NCBI GenBank assembly: GCA_016744655.1
Contig: JADGDY010000002.1
Coordinates: forward strand, 52,939-116,938
Direction: 5' to 3'
Length of the DNA stretch: 64,000 nt
From: Bacteroidales bacterium
GTDB lineage: Bacteria; Bacteroidota; Bacteroidia; Bacteroidales; UBA12170
The notes below the pieces were generated by a model. That model was not told the DNA's origin, searched no databases, and saw only the letters and a list, made by a program, of their open reading frames with translations. Within the stretch, counting starts at the first letter, position 1; each line of letters starts with the position of its first letter. The translations under genes and the position numbers were made by a program. This document shows positions 9,084-19,134 of this stretch, one piece after another.

Positions 9084-11165
9084 ATGAAAAAACTAATCAG
9101 CTTCATTTCCATTATCTTTCTATTTTCAAATGTTAATAGTAAAACGCTATTACCTCCTCAACTAGCTGATAGCTTGATTGAAGTATTGGATAATAGACCT
9201 ACAAAAGATAGCATCAGAGCCGAACTTCTCAATCAGATTGGCTTTGAAATTTATACCACCAATTTAGATTTAACTAAGAAATATGCCGATGAACTTTTAG
9301 AACTTTCTAAAGAAATCGACTATGATGAAGGTGTTTTAAAGGCCTATAATTTATTGGGTATCTATTTCGACTATAAAGGAGATTATAATGAAGCCTTGGT
9401 GCAATATGGAATGTCATTACGAAAAGCAGAACAAATAAACTATTTGAGAGGTGTTTCATCAGGTCTCAACAACCTAGGAACCATTTATGAAGTGTTAGGG
9501 AATTATCCTCAAGCTCTGTATTACTACCAGGAATCTCTTAAAATAGATTTGCAAAGAAATGACAATTACGGAATTGCTAATTCGTATATCAATATAGGGA
9601 ATCTGTACGAGAACCTTCATGACAATGAGAAAGCCATGAATTACTATCAAAAATGTCTTCATTTATCAGATTCTTTGGACTTCGATATACTTAAAGCCTA
9701 TAGCCTAATGAATATAGGCTATGTATTAAATGTTATAGGTGATAAACAAGAAGCCAGAAAATTTTTCAAAAATTCATTTGAAATATCGGAAGACCATAAT
9801 CAAGTTGAAGGGATGCTATTGGCATGTTTAATGATTGGTATATTGGAAAAAGAAGAAGGTAATCATAAATTGGCTAAAGAGGAATTAAATAAGGCCTTAG
9901 CTGCCAGTATTAAAATGGGTTCTGTTACGCAGGAGCGATATTGTTACTTTCATTTGGCTGGAGTATATTACAATCAAAAAAACTATAAAAGAGCTTTAGA
10001 TTTGGTAAAATTAGCCTATGTGGATGATGAAATTAGTGATGAAAACCTAAGAATGAATACAGCTGAATTGCTATCACAGATTTATGCTGCCACTAAAAAG
10101 TATGATCTAGCTTATCAATATCATGTTATTTTTAAATCCTTACAAGACCACTCTTTTAACGAGGAAAACATTCAGGAAATAAGCAATTTAGAATATCAAT
10201 ACAAGTATGAGAACAAGAAGAAAGCATTTGAACTGGAACAAGAAAAGAAAGATGCCATCAATAAAGCTAAACACCAACGGCAAATAGCTATCCAACATTC
10301 ACTCATTCTTATTTCTGTGTTACTCACCTTACTATCCATATTGATATTATATAGCTTAATTCAGCGTAGAAAAGCCAACAAACTGCTTCAGAAGCAAAAG
10401 ATAAATTTAAAGGAGGCAAATAATTTGCTTATGCTACAGAAAAAAGAGATAGAGACAGTAGCTAAAGAGCTCGAAAAAGCAAATGAGACGAAAGACAAGT
10501 TCTTCTCTATCATTGCTCACGATTTGCGTTCTCCTTTTACTACCATATTAGGCTTTTCTAATATTCTACTCGAAAGCCATGAAGAGTTCGACAAAGAATC
10601 GCTTGAAACCTTCCTCAGCAAAATTAAAAATGGTTCGGAGACTGCTCTTATATTACTGGAAAACCTATTTAGCTGGGCTCGCGCCAATTCAGGGAATATT
10701 AAATTCTCTCCTAAATCTATAGAACTTGAGCCATTGGTGAACCTGGTTTGTAATCTATATGAAAGTGGTGCCAATAGTAAAAATATTGAATTAAAATGCT
10801 TGGTATATCCAAGTACTCAGATATTTGCCGATGAGGAAATGCTAAGAACCATTTTAAGAAATCTAGTTTCAAATGCATTGAAGTTCACCAAAGCCCAAGG
10901 CACCATAGAGGTAGCAACAAAAAATGAGGAGAGTAAAACGGTCATTTTAGTGAAAGACAATGGTATTGGCATGAGCAAAAACCAAGTGAATAGTTTATTT
11001 GAGTTGAACAAGAAAACAGTTACACGAGGCACCTCTGGAGAAAGAGGAACAGGCCTAGGTTTAGTGCTATGCTATGAGTTTGTTAACAAGCACAAAGGAA
11101 GTATCTTGGTCAGCAGTGAAGAAGGTATTGGGACAGAAGTTCGAGTAATTCTACCTAATAGATAA
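9084..11165 (+). CDS. TPR-domain sensor histidine kinase
   Basis: 693 residues. A signal peptide-like N-terminus precedes about seven tetratricopeptide repeats (about 45-340) that should lie in the periplasm, then a coiled coil, one transmembrane helix (about 405-427), a second coiled coil, and a cytoplasmic kinase. The HisKA box is FFSIIAHDLRSPFTTILGF with His479; HATPase_c shows NLVSNALKFT, DNGIGM and GTGLGLVLCYEF. There is no receiver or HTH domain, and no regulator gene is adjacent, so its partner is encoded elsewhere. It ends convergently against an Omp28-like T9SS gene across a shared terminator. TPR kinases of this build are common in Bacteroidota; the ligand is unknown. Confidence 0.92.
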   Translation: MKKLISFISIIFLFSNVNSKTLLPPQLADSLIEVLDNRPTKDSIRAELLNQIGFEIYTTNLDLTKKYADELLELSKEIDYDEGVLKAYNLLGIYFDYKGDYNEALVQYGMSLRKAEQINYLRGVSSGLNNLGTIYEVLGNYPQALYYYQESLKIDLQRNDNYGIANSYINIGNLYENLHDNEKAMNYYQKCLHLSDSLDFDILKAYSLMNIGYVLNVIGDKQEARKFFKNSFEISEDHNQVEGMLLACLMIGILEKEEGNHKLAKEELNKALAASIKMGSVTQERYCYFHLAGVYYNQKNYKRALDLVKLAYVDDEISDENLRMNTAELLSQIYAATKKYDLAYQYHVIFKSLQDHSFNEENIQEISNLEYQYKYENKKKAFELEQEKKDAINKAKHQRQIAIQHSLILISVLLTLLSILILYSLIQRRKANKLLQKQKINLKEANNLLMLQKKEIETVAKELEKANETKDKFFSIIAHDLRSPFTTILGFSNILLESHEEFDKESLETFLSKIKNGSETALILLENLFSWARANSGNIKFSPKSIELEPLVNLVCNLYESGANSKNIELKCLVYPSTQIFADEEMLRTILRNLVSNALKFTKAQGTIEVATKNEESKTVILVKDNGIGMSKNQVNSLFELNKKTVTRGTSGERGTGLGLVLCYEFVNKHKGSILVSSEEGIGTEVRVILPNR

Positions 11166-11168
11166 GTT

Positions 11169-11202
11169 AAAAAAAAGGCCGCCCCATCTACGAAAGCGGC
11201 CT
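11169..11202 (-). terminator. Rho-independent terminator of the Omp28-like T9SS gene
   Basis: GGCCGC (11177-11182) pairs with GCGGCC (11196-11201) around a 13-base loop. On the minus strand the stem is followed by eight T residues (complement of the A run 11169-11176). It lies 14 bases past the T9SS gene stop; on the plus strand there is no T run, so it mainly serves the leftward gene. Confidence 0.8.
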
Positions 11203-11215
11203 CATCATTAATTAA

Positions 11216-12889
11216 CTAATCTACAAACATTCTAGTAATTATTTCTTTATCTTCTGCTTTTATTTTCACAAGGTATAGCCCTGATATATAATTTCTTAAA
11301 TCTATTTCCAATGTGTTTTGATGGACCTCCTGTTTAAATACCAATTCCCCTCGGTAATTATAAATTTCTACAGTTTCTATTTCTAAATGTGATTCTATTT
11401 GAGCCTTGTTCTTTGCAGGATTAGGGAAGATATTTACCATGTTTACATATTCATGTTCAGGAATATCTAAGGTGTAATCCGAAGCAAAAGGCCATATAAC
11501 AGAACTACCAAAATCCCCATTTATTTCCATTAAGACTTCATCATCTTTAATGATTTTTAAATAGGCACTTGGTGAAGCAAAACCATTCCCTTCTGTATCG
11601 TAAAAAACGAAATCGAAGCAACCTGCCTGTTCCATGTTTATCGGAATCTCAAATAGTCCTAAATTCCCATAATCATCACCTGATAAAACCACCTCTCCAT
11701 CACTTGAAATGATTTCCCAATAATTTTCTTCACTTTGAAATATGGTTTTATACTCAATCACAAATGAGCTTTCCACATCAACAGCAAAATCAAAAGGTTT
11801 TTGCCCACCATTATTTAGATCATTCTCATCATTAATAAGCTCTACTTCTAAAATATTATTTTCTTGAATACTAAAGTTAATAGCAGGAAGATCAACCATC
11901 GTTTTTTCTAAAAACTCCAGATTTCCTGTCCATGTATAACTTGATACAGCACTACTATTTATCTTATATTCAACATCTACTGAAGTAAGCACATCATTAC
12001 CTGTATTGGTAATTTCAATCTGGGGCTCTAAAACTTGGTCACACTGATAAGGAGGGATTTGAATGGCTGTTAAGGCAGGATCATTATCGTAAATCGCATT
12101 CATTTCAACTTCGCTGCCTGCCCCACTAATAATAGAATTATCGTCTTCAGAAACATAAGCTACTACAGCTAAATGGTTCAGGTCAATCTCCACATCATTA
12201 AAAAACTCTGGTAATTCTATACTTACTGTTTGGTCGATTAAAGTCCCTGAACTAGTCTCAGTAACTTCTCCTCCCCAAACCCCATCACTATGTAAAATTG
12301 GATTATGGTTGAATTCGTAATAAGGTCCAATACCAATTTGATAACCAATAATCCCACTTTGAACCAGAACTATGGAGAAGTTATTTACTGTTGGGGCATC
12401 AGAAGTGTAATACAATTCATAATGAACTGTCAAAACCCTATCTGATGGGTTAATGGTAGCTTCCACTCCAACATTAACATAAGAATCTTGAGCCATAATG
12501 GAATTGGCCGCTCCTGTCCATGCACTGAGGCTTAAATCAGGACCTGAGCCTTGATACATCTCTCTATTTATGGTTCCGTTTGGAAAGCTTGTGATGTCGT
12601 AATAAGCTCGTATTGAATCGCTCTCAGGTAGGTTTAGATTAGGGTAGTCAGTCGGTGAAAACCCGCCAGCATGTCTTGCTATTACAAACAAATCTTCAGG
12701 ATAAGCCTCCTCTAGTTGTGCTGCTAAAGCATGCCCATTTGGACAATAAATACAGTTTCTGCCAGTATATTCCTCTAGAATAACATTTCGTTTCTCAATA
12801 TCGGTACTCACTAAAGATTGACTAAAGCCACTTATATTGAAACCTAATATTGAAGTAAAAACAAACAATATGCTTAGTTTATTTATCAT
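11216..12889 (-). CDS. Omp28-like thioredoxin-fold protein with T9SS C-terminal sorting domain
   Basis: 557 residues. A signal peptide (about 1-22) is followed by an Omp28-related domain whose start is a thioredoxin-like motif EEYTGRNCIYCPNGH with a CxxC (Cys46, Cys49), then beta-rich domains, and a C-terminal sorting domain of about 75 residues beginning VNIFPNPAKNK and ending in LYLVKIKAEDKEI plus a hydrophobic tail. Such proteins are exported by Sec and moved across the outer membrane by the type IX system, which usually cleaves the sorting domain and attaches the cargo to the surface. The CxxC suggests thiol redox activity, unproven. Its ATG overlaps the TGA of the small upstream gene (ATGA), so the two are translationally coupled. 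Confidence 0.9.
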   Translation of the reverse strand: MINKLSILFVFTSILGFNISGFSQSLVSTDIEKRNVILEEYTGRNCIYCPNGHALAAQLEEAYPEDLFVIARHAGGFSPTDYPNLNLPESDSIRAYYDITSFPNGTINREMYQGSGPDLSLSAWTGAANSIMAQDSYVNVGVEATINPSDRVLTVHYELYYTSDAPTVNNFSIVLVQSGIIGYQIGIGPYYEFNHNPILHSDGVWGGEVTETSSGTLIDQTVSIELPEFFNDVEIDLNHLAVVAYVSEDDNSIISGAGSEVEMNAIYDNDPALTAIQIPPYQCDQVLEPQIEITNTGNDVLTSVDVEYKINSSAVSSYTWTGNLEFLEKTMVDLPAINFSIQENNILEVELINDENDLNNGGQKPFDFAVDVESSFVIEYKTIFQSEENYWEIISSDGEVVLSGDDYGNLGLFEIPINMEQAGCFDFVFYDTEGNGFASPSAYLKIIKDDEVLMEINGDFGSSVIWPFASDYTLDIPEHEYVNMVNIFPNPAKNKAQIESHLEIETVEIYNYRGELVFKQEVHQNTLEIDLRNYISGLYLVKIKAEDKEIITRMFVD

Positions 12890-13161
12890 AATATTTCAAT
12901 TTTATTCATGGTAATTTCATTATTTACTTCTAAGAAAACTAGAAATACATCGTCGTTAAATTCATTATTATTAAATTCAATTTTATGTTCTCCACTCGAA
13001 AGAATCTTAATATATCTAAATACCACCTTTCCATTCAACAGGCGAACAATAAGGTTGATTACCGTATTATCCTTCAAACTTAAGTGAAAGGTAGTAGGTT
13101 GAATACGATTGCCAGTTGAAATTTTAAATTCAAAAGGTTTATGCATTAGTTCTTTTATCAT
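12886..13161 (-). CDS. Small protein resembling a free-standing T9SS sorting domain
   Basis: 91 residues, no signal peptide, cytoplasmic by sequence. I do not recognise a named family, but the second half looks like a T9SS type A / FlgD-like beta-sandwich tail: VRLLNGKVV, then SSGEHKIEFN, then FLVFLEVNNEITMNKIEIL, which parallels the usual pattern of a -LLGxVV- strand, a polar turn and a final G/V-Y-x-x-x-L-E-x-x-x-x-x-x-KKI strand. The PNP motif that opens true sorting domains is absent. Its stop overlaps the ATG of the Omp28-like gene, arguing that it is expressed and linked to it. A decayed export gene fragment is an alternative. Confidence 0.55.
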   Translation of the reverse strand: MIKELMHKPFEFKISTGNRIQPTTFHLSLKDNTVINLIVRLLNGKVVFRYIKILSSGEHKIEFNNNEFNDDVFLVFLEVNNEITMNKIEIL

Positions 13162-13298
13162 TTATTATCGTAGCATCAAATTTATTACACAAGACTTTTA
13201 AAAGTGAGATAATAAAGCACCCGAGTAGTAAATGCACATCAAAATCTCAGGCTGCTCTATTATTCTCAATATATCCAGTCAGTTTAAAATCCAGATTT

Positions 13299-16200
13299 TT
13301 ATTGAACAATCACCTTAGATATGGCTGTAAAGCCTTCACTACTGGCCTTGATATAATAAACTCCAGGACTTAGATTCTCAGTTTTTATGGTTTCTTTAAT
13401 AAAACCTGATTTAGAATTCACTGTTCTAGTTAAAATGCTTTGACCTGTATAGTTAATCAATTCGATTTGAGCATCAGAGCTTTCGTTATCTATCCATTGT
13501 ACTGTAAATTGTGTTTTAGCAGGATTAGGATAAACCTTTAATAGATTTGCATTAGAGTTCAAATCATTCAAACCAACTGGAGTGAAATCACTATAATAAG
13601 CCACATTAGCATTCAATACTTCTCTTTCATTAATGTCTTCGCTGTGTTTAGATACAAAACACACTACAGAAACATTCTGAAGTTCAAACTCACTAGGGAT
13701 AGCATATTGGAAAGTATGCTCATAGGAATCTCCATTAGAAACAGATGTTGGCAGTTCGCCTTGAACACCCCATGGATCTTCTAGTATTTCTCTTAAAACA
13801 TGTTTGTGATCGAAGTTTTGAATAGGATCACCTAATCCATAGTATGGATGTCCTGAAATACCATTATAAGCATTTGATTGGTTGGCTTTAAGATGGTCTT
13901 CTAAGATATAACAACTAAAACGCATTTCGCCTTCAATATCCGCATAGAAATTGGCTTCGGTATTGATTTCAAGCATCCTACTACCTAGGTTTATTGAGGC
14001 TGCAATTTCCACATTCATTGGTGCATTATTTGCCAATTGTTGGTCCGTATAAAGTCCCCACTTTCCTACTTCCATTCCCACAGAAGCTTCACCAAAGAAC
14101 TTGGTTCTATCTACCCATCCTTTAGGGTAAGAGCCACCACAATAGTTGGCTAAAATATCTTCTGCATTCTCAATTTCCCACTGGTCATTTCCATGAATGG
14201 CCACAGGAATTACTCTGATTTTATCAGTATTAAATGCCTCCTCTAGTGCTTCGATGGTTAAAACTCCATTTACACAATATCCACACCATGTTCCTGTAGC
14301 TTCCTCTAGAAGTACTTTCTTGTTATCCCACTGATCGCCTGTAACTAAAACACTATGTACCAATGTGTCATTACTTAAGTTTTGATCGCTACTTCCGTCA
14401 ACTGAATTAATCCAAACTTTTATAGTATAATTACCAGGTTCTGGTGTCCATGTTACATTAAAAGAGTCAGTTACTATTACATTGTTAGGTGTTGGGTAAT
14501 TGGGATCGAATTGCTCAGTTACTATTTCATTATCATCAACTTGATAGGATAAGGTAAATGTGTTTATCATTTCTTTACCAACATTTTTAACAGCAATATT
14601 TATATCAAAAGGAGCATTATCAACTAATATTGAGTTTGGCATATTTATCTCACTCAACATTAAATCTTTGTTGATAGGCTGTTGAAAGAACCCATTTTTT
14701 GAACGATAGCACTTCCCTTGAACACAAACAAACATTAGATTTTCATTCACAACAAATGGTTCATGCATATTAGGTTCGTTTAAGTTTGTTCCATACCAAG
14801 TTTCACCTCCATCAGTAGTTTTATAAACAAAACCATTATAACCAGTAACTAAACCAATATTTTTATCATAAAAATGGATGTTTCGTCCTTCGTCAAATCC
14901 ACGAGCACATTCATCCCAACTTTGGCCATTATCATTGCTCTTAACAATAATTCCAACGTCTTGATTATAATGTGTACCACAAGCAAACCCATAGTTTTCA
15001 TCGTTAGGAAACTTAACAGCATTCAAACCAAAGTTTTCCCATCCTCCATTAAAGATAGATCCAAAAGATTTGTTTTCCCATGTTGCTCCTCCATCATAAC
15101 TAAAGTTAACATTCATAAAACGCATGGCAAAAATAGAATCTGGTGATAACCATTGAACACCTTGATATTGAGACCAAGGATCAGCTTCAGGAGTAAGTTG
15201 ATGATTCCAGCCACTAGGGCCTGAGGAGGTTACAGACATATCGGTTTCATAGATTGATTGTTGTCCACATATTATTACATGAGCATTATCAAAAACATCT
15301 AAACGAAACTCTTGACTATGTAATCCTTCAGCATAATATTCCCATGTCTCTCCTCCATTATTGGTGCTGTAAACTTGAGTTGGGCTTCCATATTGTGAGG
15401 TTCTAAAAAAACCATTTTGCTCATCAATAAAATGAATGCTGGATATATTTTTATTTACTCCTGCCACGGTAACTAACTCCCAGCTATCTCCCGCATCTGT
15501 TGTTTTACAGTATTTTCCAGCAAAATCGCTTCCCATGCGACCAAAACCTAAATTTTCATCTACGAAAAACACTTGGTATATTGGGAACTCATCCACATTA
15601 TTAATAATTTCGTAGGAGGCTAAAATCTCATTTGATACTTCAATATAATCTTCTTTAGTAATGGTTTCAGTTCCTCCACTATGAGTAATAATTAGTTCAG
15701 CATCGTAAACACCAGGAGTATTATAAGTTATCGAAGGATTACTTTCAGTAGAAGTTGATGGAGTTCCACCTTCGAAGGTCCATTGGTAGGCACTTACCTC
15801 ATAATCTGATTTATTATAGAAGGTGAGATCCAAACCAGTTAAAACCACCGTTTCATTTGCAATAAAATTTTGTTCAGGTGGTATTACACTCACACTTTGT
15901 TGAATACAATTATTTGATGGATCAGAATCGGAGGATACTAAACAGCCTTCCAAATCATATTCTCCAATAGTTGCATCCCAAGCATCCATGTTTATCCATA
16001 ATGCTCCCATTGGAGGGAGATCTGTGAAGCTTTTTGTAGAAGTATATCCATCTAGGGTTAATTCAACTTCTCCGGAACCCACAACATTTGTAAAGTTTGT
16101 AACTCTCACACCAGGAATTACCTCCCCAGAAGGTATAGTTAATCCTACACTAATATTGGTTACACCTGCGTCAAAGCTTTCAACCACAACCTCTTTATTG

Positions 16201-17075
16201 CTGCAATTATTTTCTGGATTAATATCTCCAGTTAAATCCGTACATGCTTCAAAAGTATAGATTCCAGCTGTAGCAGTATAGGTTTCAAATTCTATATCTG
16301 CAATTCCTCCAAAAGCCATATCTGTAACGGTAACTGTAGAACTATAGCTTTCGCCATCTGTCATGGTCACTGTGAAGTCCTCTACTTGATTTCCAAGTAT
16401 AGCCACTTGAGCTTTTGGTATAACATCACCTACAGAGACAGCATCATCCATTTCGATAGAAAGGACGGCTACATCTTTATAATTAGGTTCCATAATTGTT
16501 ACTGTATAATCCTCACATTCTCCATAATTATACACTTCGCATGGGTCGGGTGTAGGGTTTTGATACACTGCAGTAGCTCTTAATCTATACTCACCTATTG
16601 TTGCATTCGAGGCGATACTAATTTGAGTTTCTGTTATTTCATTTTGGTTTAATGAAAATCCTTGAATCAGCAATTCGTCTTCTGTAAATATTTGGTCGTT
16701 GTTATAATCAATCCATATGGATAATGAATTTCCTGTATAGGCTGAAAAGGCTTGGAGGGTATAAACATTACCTTGGGCTAGTTCTATATTCATGCTCGTG
16801 AAATCACCATAACCATTCTCAGAACAGCCAGAGCTGAGGTTGTCAATATTTGCCAAAGCAAAACCATGAATTCCATCTCCTTCAGCACAATTCATACCTT
16901 CAGGAATACAGTAATCGTCGGTAGATTTCTCAGCTAAGCCAATCACCTGCATTACTTTTTTCTGATTATTTGTTTCTTTTTTATTGGATAATTCCCCAAA
17001 TGCCAAATTTGTTTGACTATTTACTGAGAGTCCTAGAACAAACAGCAATGTCATAAAAAATAAATGTTTCATCAT
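13299..17075 (-). CDS. Giant multi-domain surface protein: GEVED, PKD, BNR-like repeats, Omp28 thioredoxin domain, T9SS tail
   Basis: 1258 residues. After a signal peptide (1-20) comes a GEVED-type domain (about 60-195, ending CEDYTVTI), two CARDB-like beta-sandwiches (to about 400), a PKD domain (about 405-480, with YQWTFEGGTPSTS), and a beta-propeller-like stretch of Asp-box/BNR repeats (about 485-800) such as TTDAGDSWELV, STNNGGETWEYY, SYDGGATWENK and TTDGGETWYG. Then follow a further CARDB-like domain, an Omp28-like thioredoxin-fold domain with ATGTWCGYC (CxxC near 931) and a T9SS sorting domain starting LLKVYPNPAKT. It is a secreted, probably surface-attached protein with adhesion-type modules. 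It is divergent from the TPR-HTH regulator at 17320. Confidence 0.92.
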   Translation of the reverse strand: MMKHLFFMTLLFVLGLSVNSQTNLAFGELSNKKETNNQKKVMQVIGLAEKSTDDYCIPEGMNCAEGDGIHGFALANIDNLSSGCSENGYGDFTSMNIELAQGNVYTLQAFSAYTGNSLSIWIDYNNDQIFTEDELLIQGFSLNQNEITETQISIASNATIGEYRLRATAVYQNPTPDPCEVYNYGECEDYTVTIMEPNYKDVAVLSIEMDDAVSVGDVIPKAQVAILGNQVEDFTVTMTDGESYSSTVTVTDMAFGGIADIEFETYTATAGIYTFEACTDLTGDINPENNCSNKEVVVESFDAGVTNISVGLTIPSGEVIPGVRVTNFTNVVGSGEVELTLDGYTSTKSFTDLPPMGALWINMDAWDATIGEYDLEGCLVSSDSDPSNNCIQQSVSVIPPEQNFIANETVVLTGLDLTFYNKSDYEVSAYQWTFEGGTPSTSTESNPSITYNTPGVYDAELIITHSGGTETITKEDYIEVSNEILASYEIINNVDEFPIYQVFFVDENLGFGRMGSDFAGKYCKTTDAGDSWELVTVAGVNKNISSIHFIDEQNGFFRTSQYGSPTQVYSTNNGGETWEYYAEGLHSQEFRLDVFDNAHVIICGQQSIYETDMSVTSSGPSGWNHQLTPEADPWSQYQGVQWLSPDSIFAMRFMNVNFSYDGGATWENKSFGSIFNGGWENFGLNAVKFPNDENYGFACGTHYNQDVGIIVKSNDNGQSWDECARGFDEGRNIHFYDKNIGLVTGYNGFVYKTTDGGETWYGTNLNEPNMHEPFVVNENLMFVCVQGKCYRSKNGFFQQPINKDLMLSEINMPNSILVDNAPFDINIAVKNVGKEMINTFTLSYQVDDNEIVTEQFDPNYPTPNNVIVTDSFNVTWTPEPGNYTIKVWINSVDGSSDQNLSNDTLVHSVLVTGDQWDNKKVLLEEATGTWCGYCVNGVLTIEALEEAFNTDKIRVIPVAIHGNDQWEIENAEDILANYCGGSYPKGWVDRTKFFGEASVGMEVGKWGLYTDQQLANNAPMNVEIAASINLGSRMLEINTEANFYADIEGEMRFSCYILEDHLKANQSNAYNGISGHPYYGLGDPIQNFDHKHVLREILEDPWGVQGELPTSVSNGDSYEHTFQYAIPSEFELQNVSVVCFVSKHSEDINEREVLNANVAYYSDFTPVGLNDLNSNANLLKVYPNPAKTQFTVQWIDNESSDAQIELINYTGQSILTRTVNSKSGFIKETIKTENLSPGVYYIKASSEGFTAISKVIVQ

Positions 17076-17105
17076 AAGTTTTGTTTATTACTATTATTAA
17101 CTCAC

Positions 17106-17203
17106 CAATCAATTGATTGATATTCAACAACAAAACTTCAAATTCATTTCTACAACAGCAAGTGATAATCATATCATATATATAAACATGTCTATATACA
17201 TGT
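17106..17203. promoter_or_regulatory. Palindromic sites between divergent surface-protein and regulator genes
   Basis: The 244-base divergent gap holds a perfect 14-bp palindrome CAATCAATTGATTG (17106-17119) and two ACATGT hexamers separated by six bases (17186-17203), each itself palindromic. Such symmetry fits binding by a dimeric regulator, possibly the TPR-HTH protein. This is position-based inference only. Confidence 0.3.
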
Positions 17204-17282
17204 AATAGTCATTAAATATTAAAAAATCTGAAAATCAAATACATAAGCATTGAGGGCTGTATAGCTACCTTAATGGAATTAT

Positions 17283-17290
17283 TATATTTG
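17283..17290 (+). promoter_or_regulatory. -7 element of the TPR-HTH regulator gene
   Basis: TATATTTG matches TAnnTTTG perfectly, 29 bases upstream of the ATG at 17320. No TTTG is seen at the usual distance upstream, so the promoter may be activator-dependent. Confidence 0.45.
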
Positions 17291-17319
17291 TAAGGCTATT
17301 TATCATAAAATAATGAGAA

Positions 17320-19077
17320 ATGAGTATATCAAGAACTAGTAAAGCTAATTTCGATAAGAAATATAAGACACAATTTATAAAATCATTATTGCTCATTTTT
17401 ATTCTTTTATATTCTATAAGTATATTAAAAGCTAAAGAGGAGGAACTATATTTTTCAGACAGCACTTCATATACATATTTTACCAATAAACTAATGGAAG
17501 GCAAAGAATATGATCTGTTATACTCAGTAATAAATGAAAATTACACAAAGCATTGGTCTACAAATCTGCTCTTAATAAAAGAATTATCAAAAACAGAACT
17601 TCCCAAAACCAATCCCAAATCATGGGCTAATTTAAAAATTGTTGAAGGAAACATTTGGAATACGATCGATGATAGAAACAGTGCTTATCAATGCTATAAA
17701 GAAGCAGGTCGTGTTTTTGAAGAAATAGAAGATAAAGGAGGAAAAGCACTTGTTTTACTTAATTTATCTCATATCCCTGAAGCTATGGAATCTGATATTG
17801 ATTATTCGAAAAATATGCTTCGACAAGCTGCAGAGATTTTCATCAACAAACATGATAGCATCAATACCTTCAAATGTTATAATAATGTTGCAGTACAGTT
17901 TTTGAATAGAAAACAAACAGATTCTGTGATGTTCTATCTCGATTTAGCCACTCAATTCTTGCAAAAAAAAGAATTTGACTTTTTTAAAGCTACATTACTA
18001 CTCAATGAAGGTGAATATTATATGCTAATAGATAGTATAGAAGCTTCAAACGATTGCTATTTCAAAGCGAATGATCTTCTCCACAAATCGAACCGTCATG
18101 ATGCTCTTGCTTACTCTTATTCCCAATTAGGAATTAATGCAAGTAAACTGAATCCTAGCATTGCCATTGAATACTTTATCAAATCATTATATTATTCAGA
18201 TCAGGCCAATGAAAAATATATTAAATTGTCTGTATATGAGAACTTAGCAAATGTTTATAAACAAGAAAACGATTTTAAGAATGCAGCAGAAAACTATTTA
18301 AAATCAATTGAGCTAAGTCGGTACTTAAAAACCACTGAGCTAAAAGAGAAAGAAGAACTTCTAAAACTACATCTTGATATCAATGAGCAGTCTCGACATA
18401 TTTCATCATTGAGTTTTGAAAAGGAGATGCTGCAAAGAAATTCTAGAGTAATACTTATTGTCTCTTTAGTTTTATTGGTGATGGGAGTCCTTATTATCCT
18501 TTTACTGAGAGGGCAGGTAAAAAAGAAAAAGATATTGATACAGCAAACAAAAGATTTAAGTGAGTCGAATCACAAGCTCATGAAAAGCCAACTGAAGAAT
18601 GAGCAACTTCAAAAAGAACTTATAGAAGAGGAGTTGAAAAACAAATCAAATCAAGTAAGTTCATTTGCTATGCAATTGGTTAAAAAGAACGAATTCATGC
18701 AACGTCTTCAAAAAGAAATTGTGAAATTGCGTAAGAAGGTTAAAAATGATACTGTTATCAATGAAATTCAAAGAATTATCCTTGAAATAAGCCAGAATAT
18801 AGATACAGAAAACAACCTTTTGGAGTTTAATATGCAGGTGAATAAAGCCAATCAAGAGTTTTATACAACCTTAGAGCAAAATTTCCCCAACCTAACGAAA
18901 ACTGAAAAGCAAATTCTAGGTTTCTTGAAAATCAATATGTCATCTAAAGAAATTGCCTCCATCTTGAATATTACATTACAAGGGGTGAATACTAAGCGTT
19001 ATAGGTTAAGGAAAAAGCTAGAATTAGATAATTCTAAATCGTTTGAGGATTTTTTCGCTGAATTATTGATGAATTAA
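17320..19077 (+). CDS. TPR-transmembrane-HTH transcriptional regulator
   Basis: 585 residues. A hydrophobic N-terminal signal/anchor (about 19-37) is followed by tetratricopeptide-like repeats (about 90-345), one transmembrane helix (about 373-394), a long charged coiled coil, and a C-terminal LuxR-like helix-turn-helix (about 525-585; LTKTEKQILGFLKINMSSKEIASIL then a recognition helix in TLQGVNTKRYRLRKKL). The layout puts the TPRs outside the inner membrane and the DNA-binding domain inside: a one-protein signal transducer common in Bacteroidota. The divergent 1258-residue T9SS protein and the convergent LRR T9SS protein are its likeliest targets. A paralogue with the same layout is at 37223. 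Confidence 0.88.
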   Translation: MSISRTSKANFDKKYKTQFIKSLLLIFILLYSISILKAKEEELYFSDSTSYTYFTNKLMEGKEYDLLYSVINENYTKHWSTNLLLIKELSKTELPKTNPKSWANLKIVEGNIWNTIDDRNSAYQCYKEAGRVFEEIEDKGGKALVLLNLSHIPEAMESDIDYSKNMLRQAAEIFINKHDSINTFKCYNNVAVQFLNRKQTDSVMFYLDLATQFLQKKEFDFFKATLLLNEGEYYMLIDSIEASNDCYFKANDLLHKSNRHDALAYSYSQLGINASKLNPSIAIEYFIKSLYYSDQANEKYIKLSVYENLANVYKQENDFKNAAENYLKSIELSRYLKTTELKEKEELLKLHLDINEQSRHISSLSFEKEMLQRNSRVILIVSLVLLVMGVLIILLLRGQVKKKKILIQQTKDLSESNHKLMKSQLKNEQLQKELIEEELKNKSNQVSSFAMQLVKKNEFMQRLQKEIVKLRKKVKNDTVINEIQRIILEISQNIDTENNLLEFNMQVNKANQEFYTTLEQNFPNLTKTEKQILGFLKINMSSKEIASILNITLQGVNTKRYRLRKKLELDNSKSFEDFFAELLMN

Positions 19078-19114
19078 AAAAATCAGGACAAGAAATGAAC
19101 TCAAGCCCTGATTT
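19076..19114 (-). terminator. Terminator downstream of a relict T9SS gene
   Basis: AAATCAGG (19080-19087) and CCTGATTT (19107-19114) form a stem; the minus strand then reads seven T residues (complement of 19076-19082). It lies just past the stop of the T9SS relict at 19135-19245, so it probably was that gene's terminator and now serves the LRR gene. Confidence 0.65.
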
Positions 19115-19134
19115 ATACTCAATGGGAAACAACA

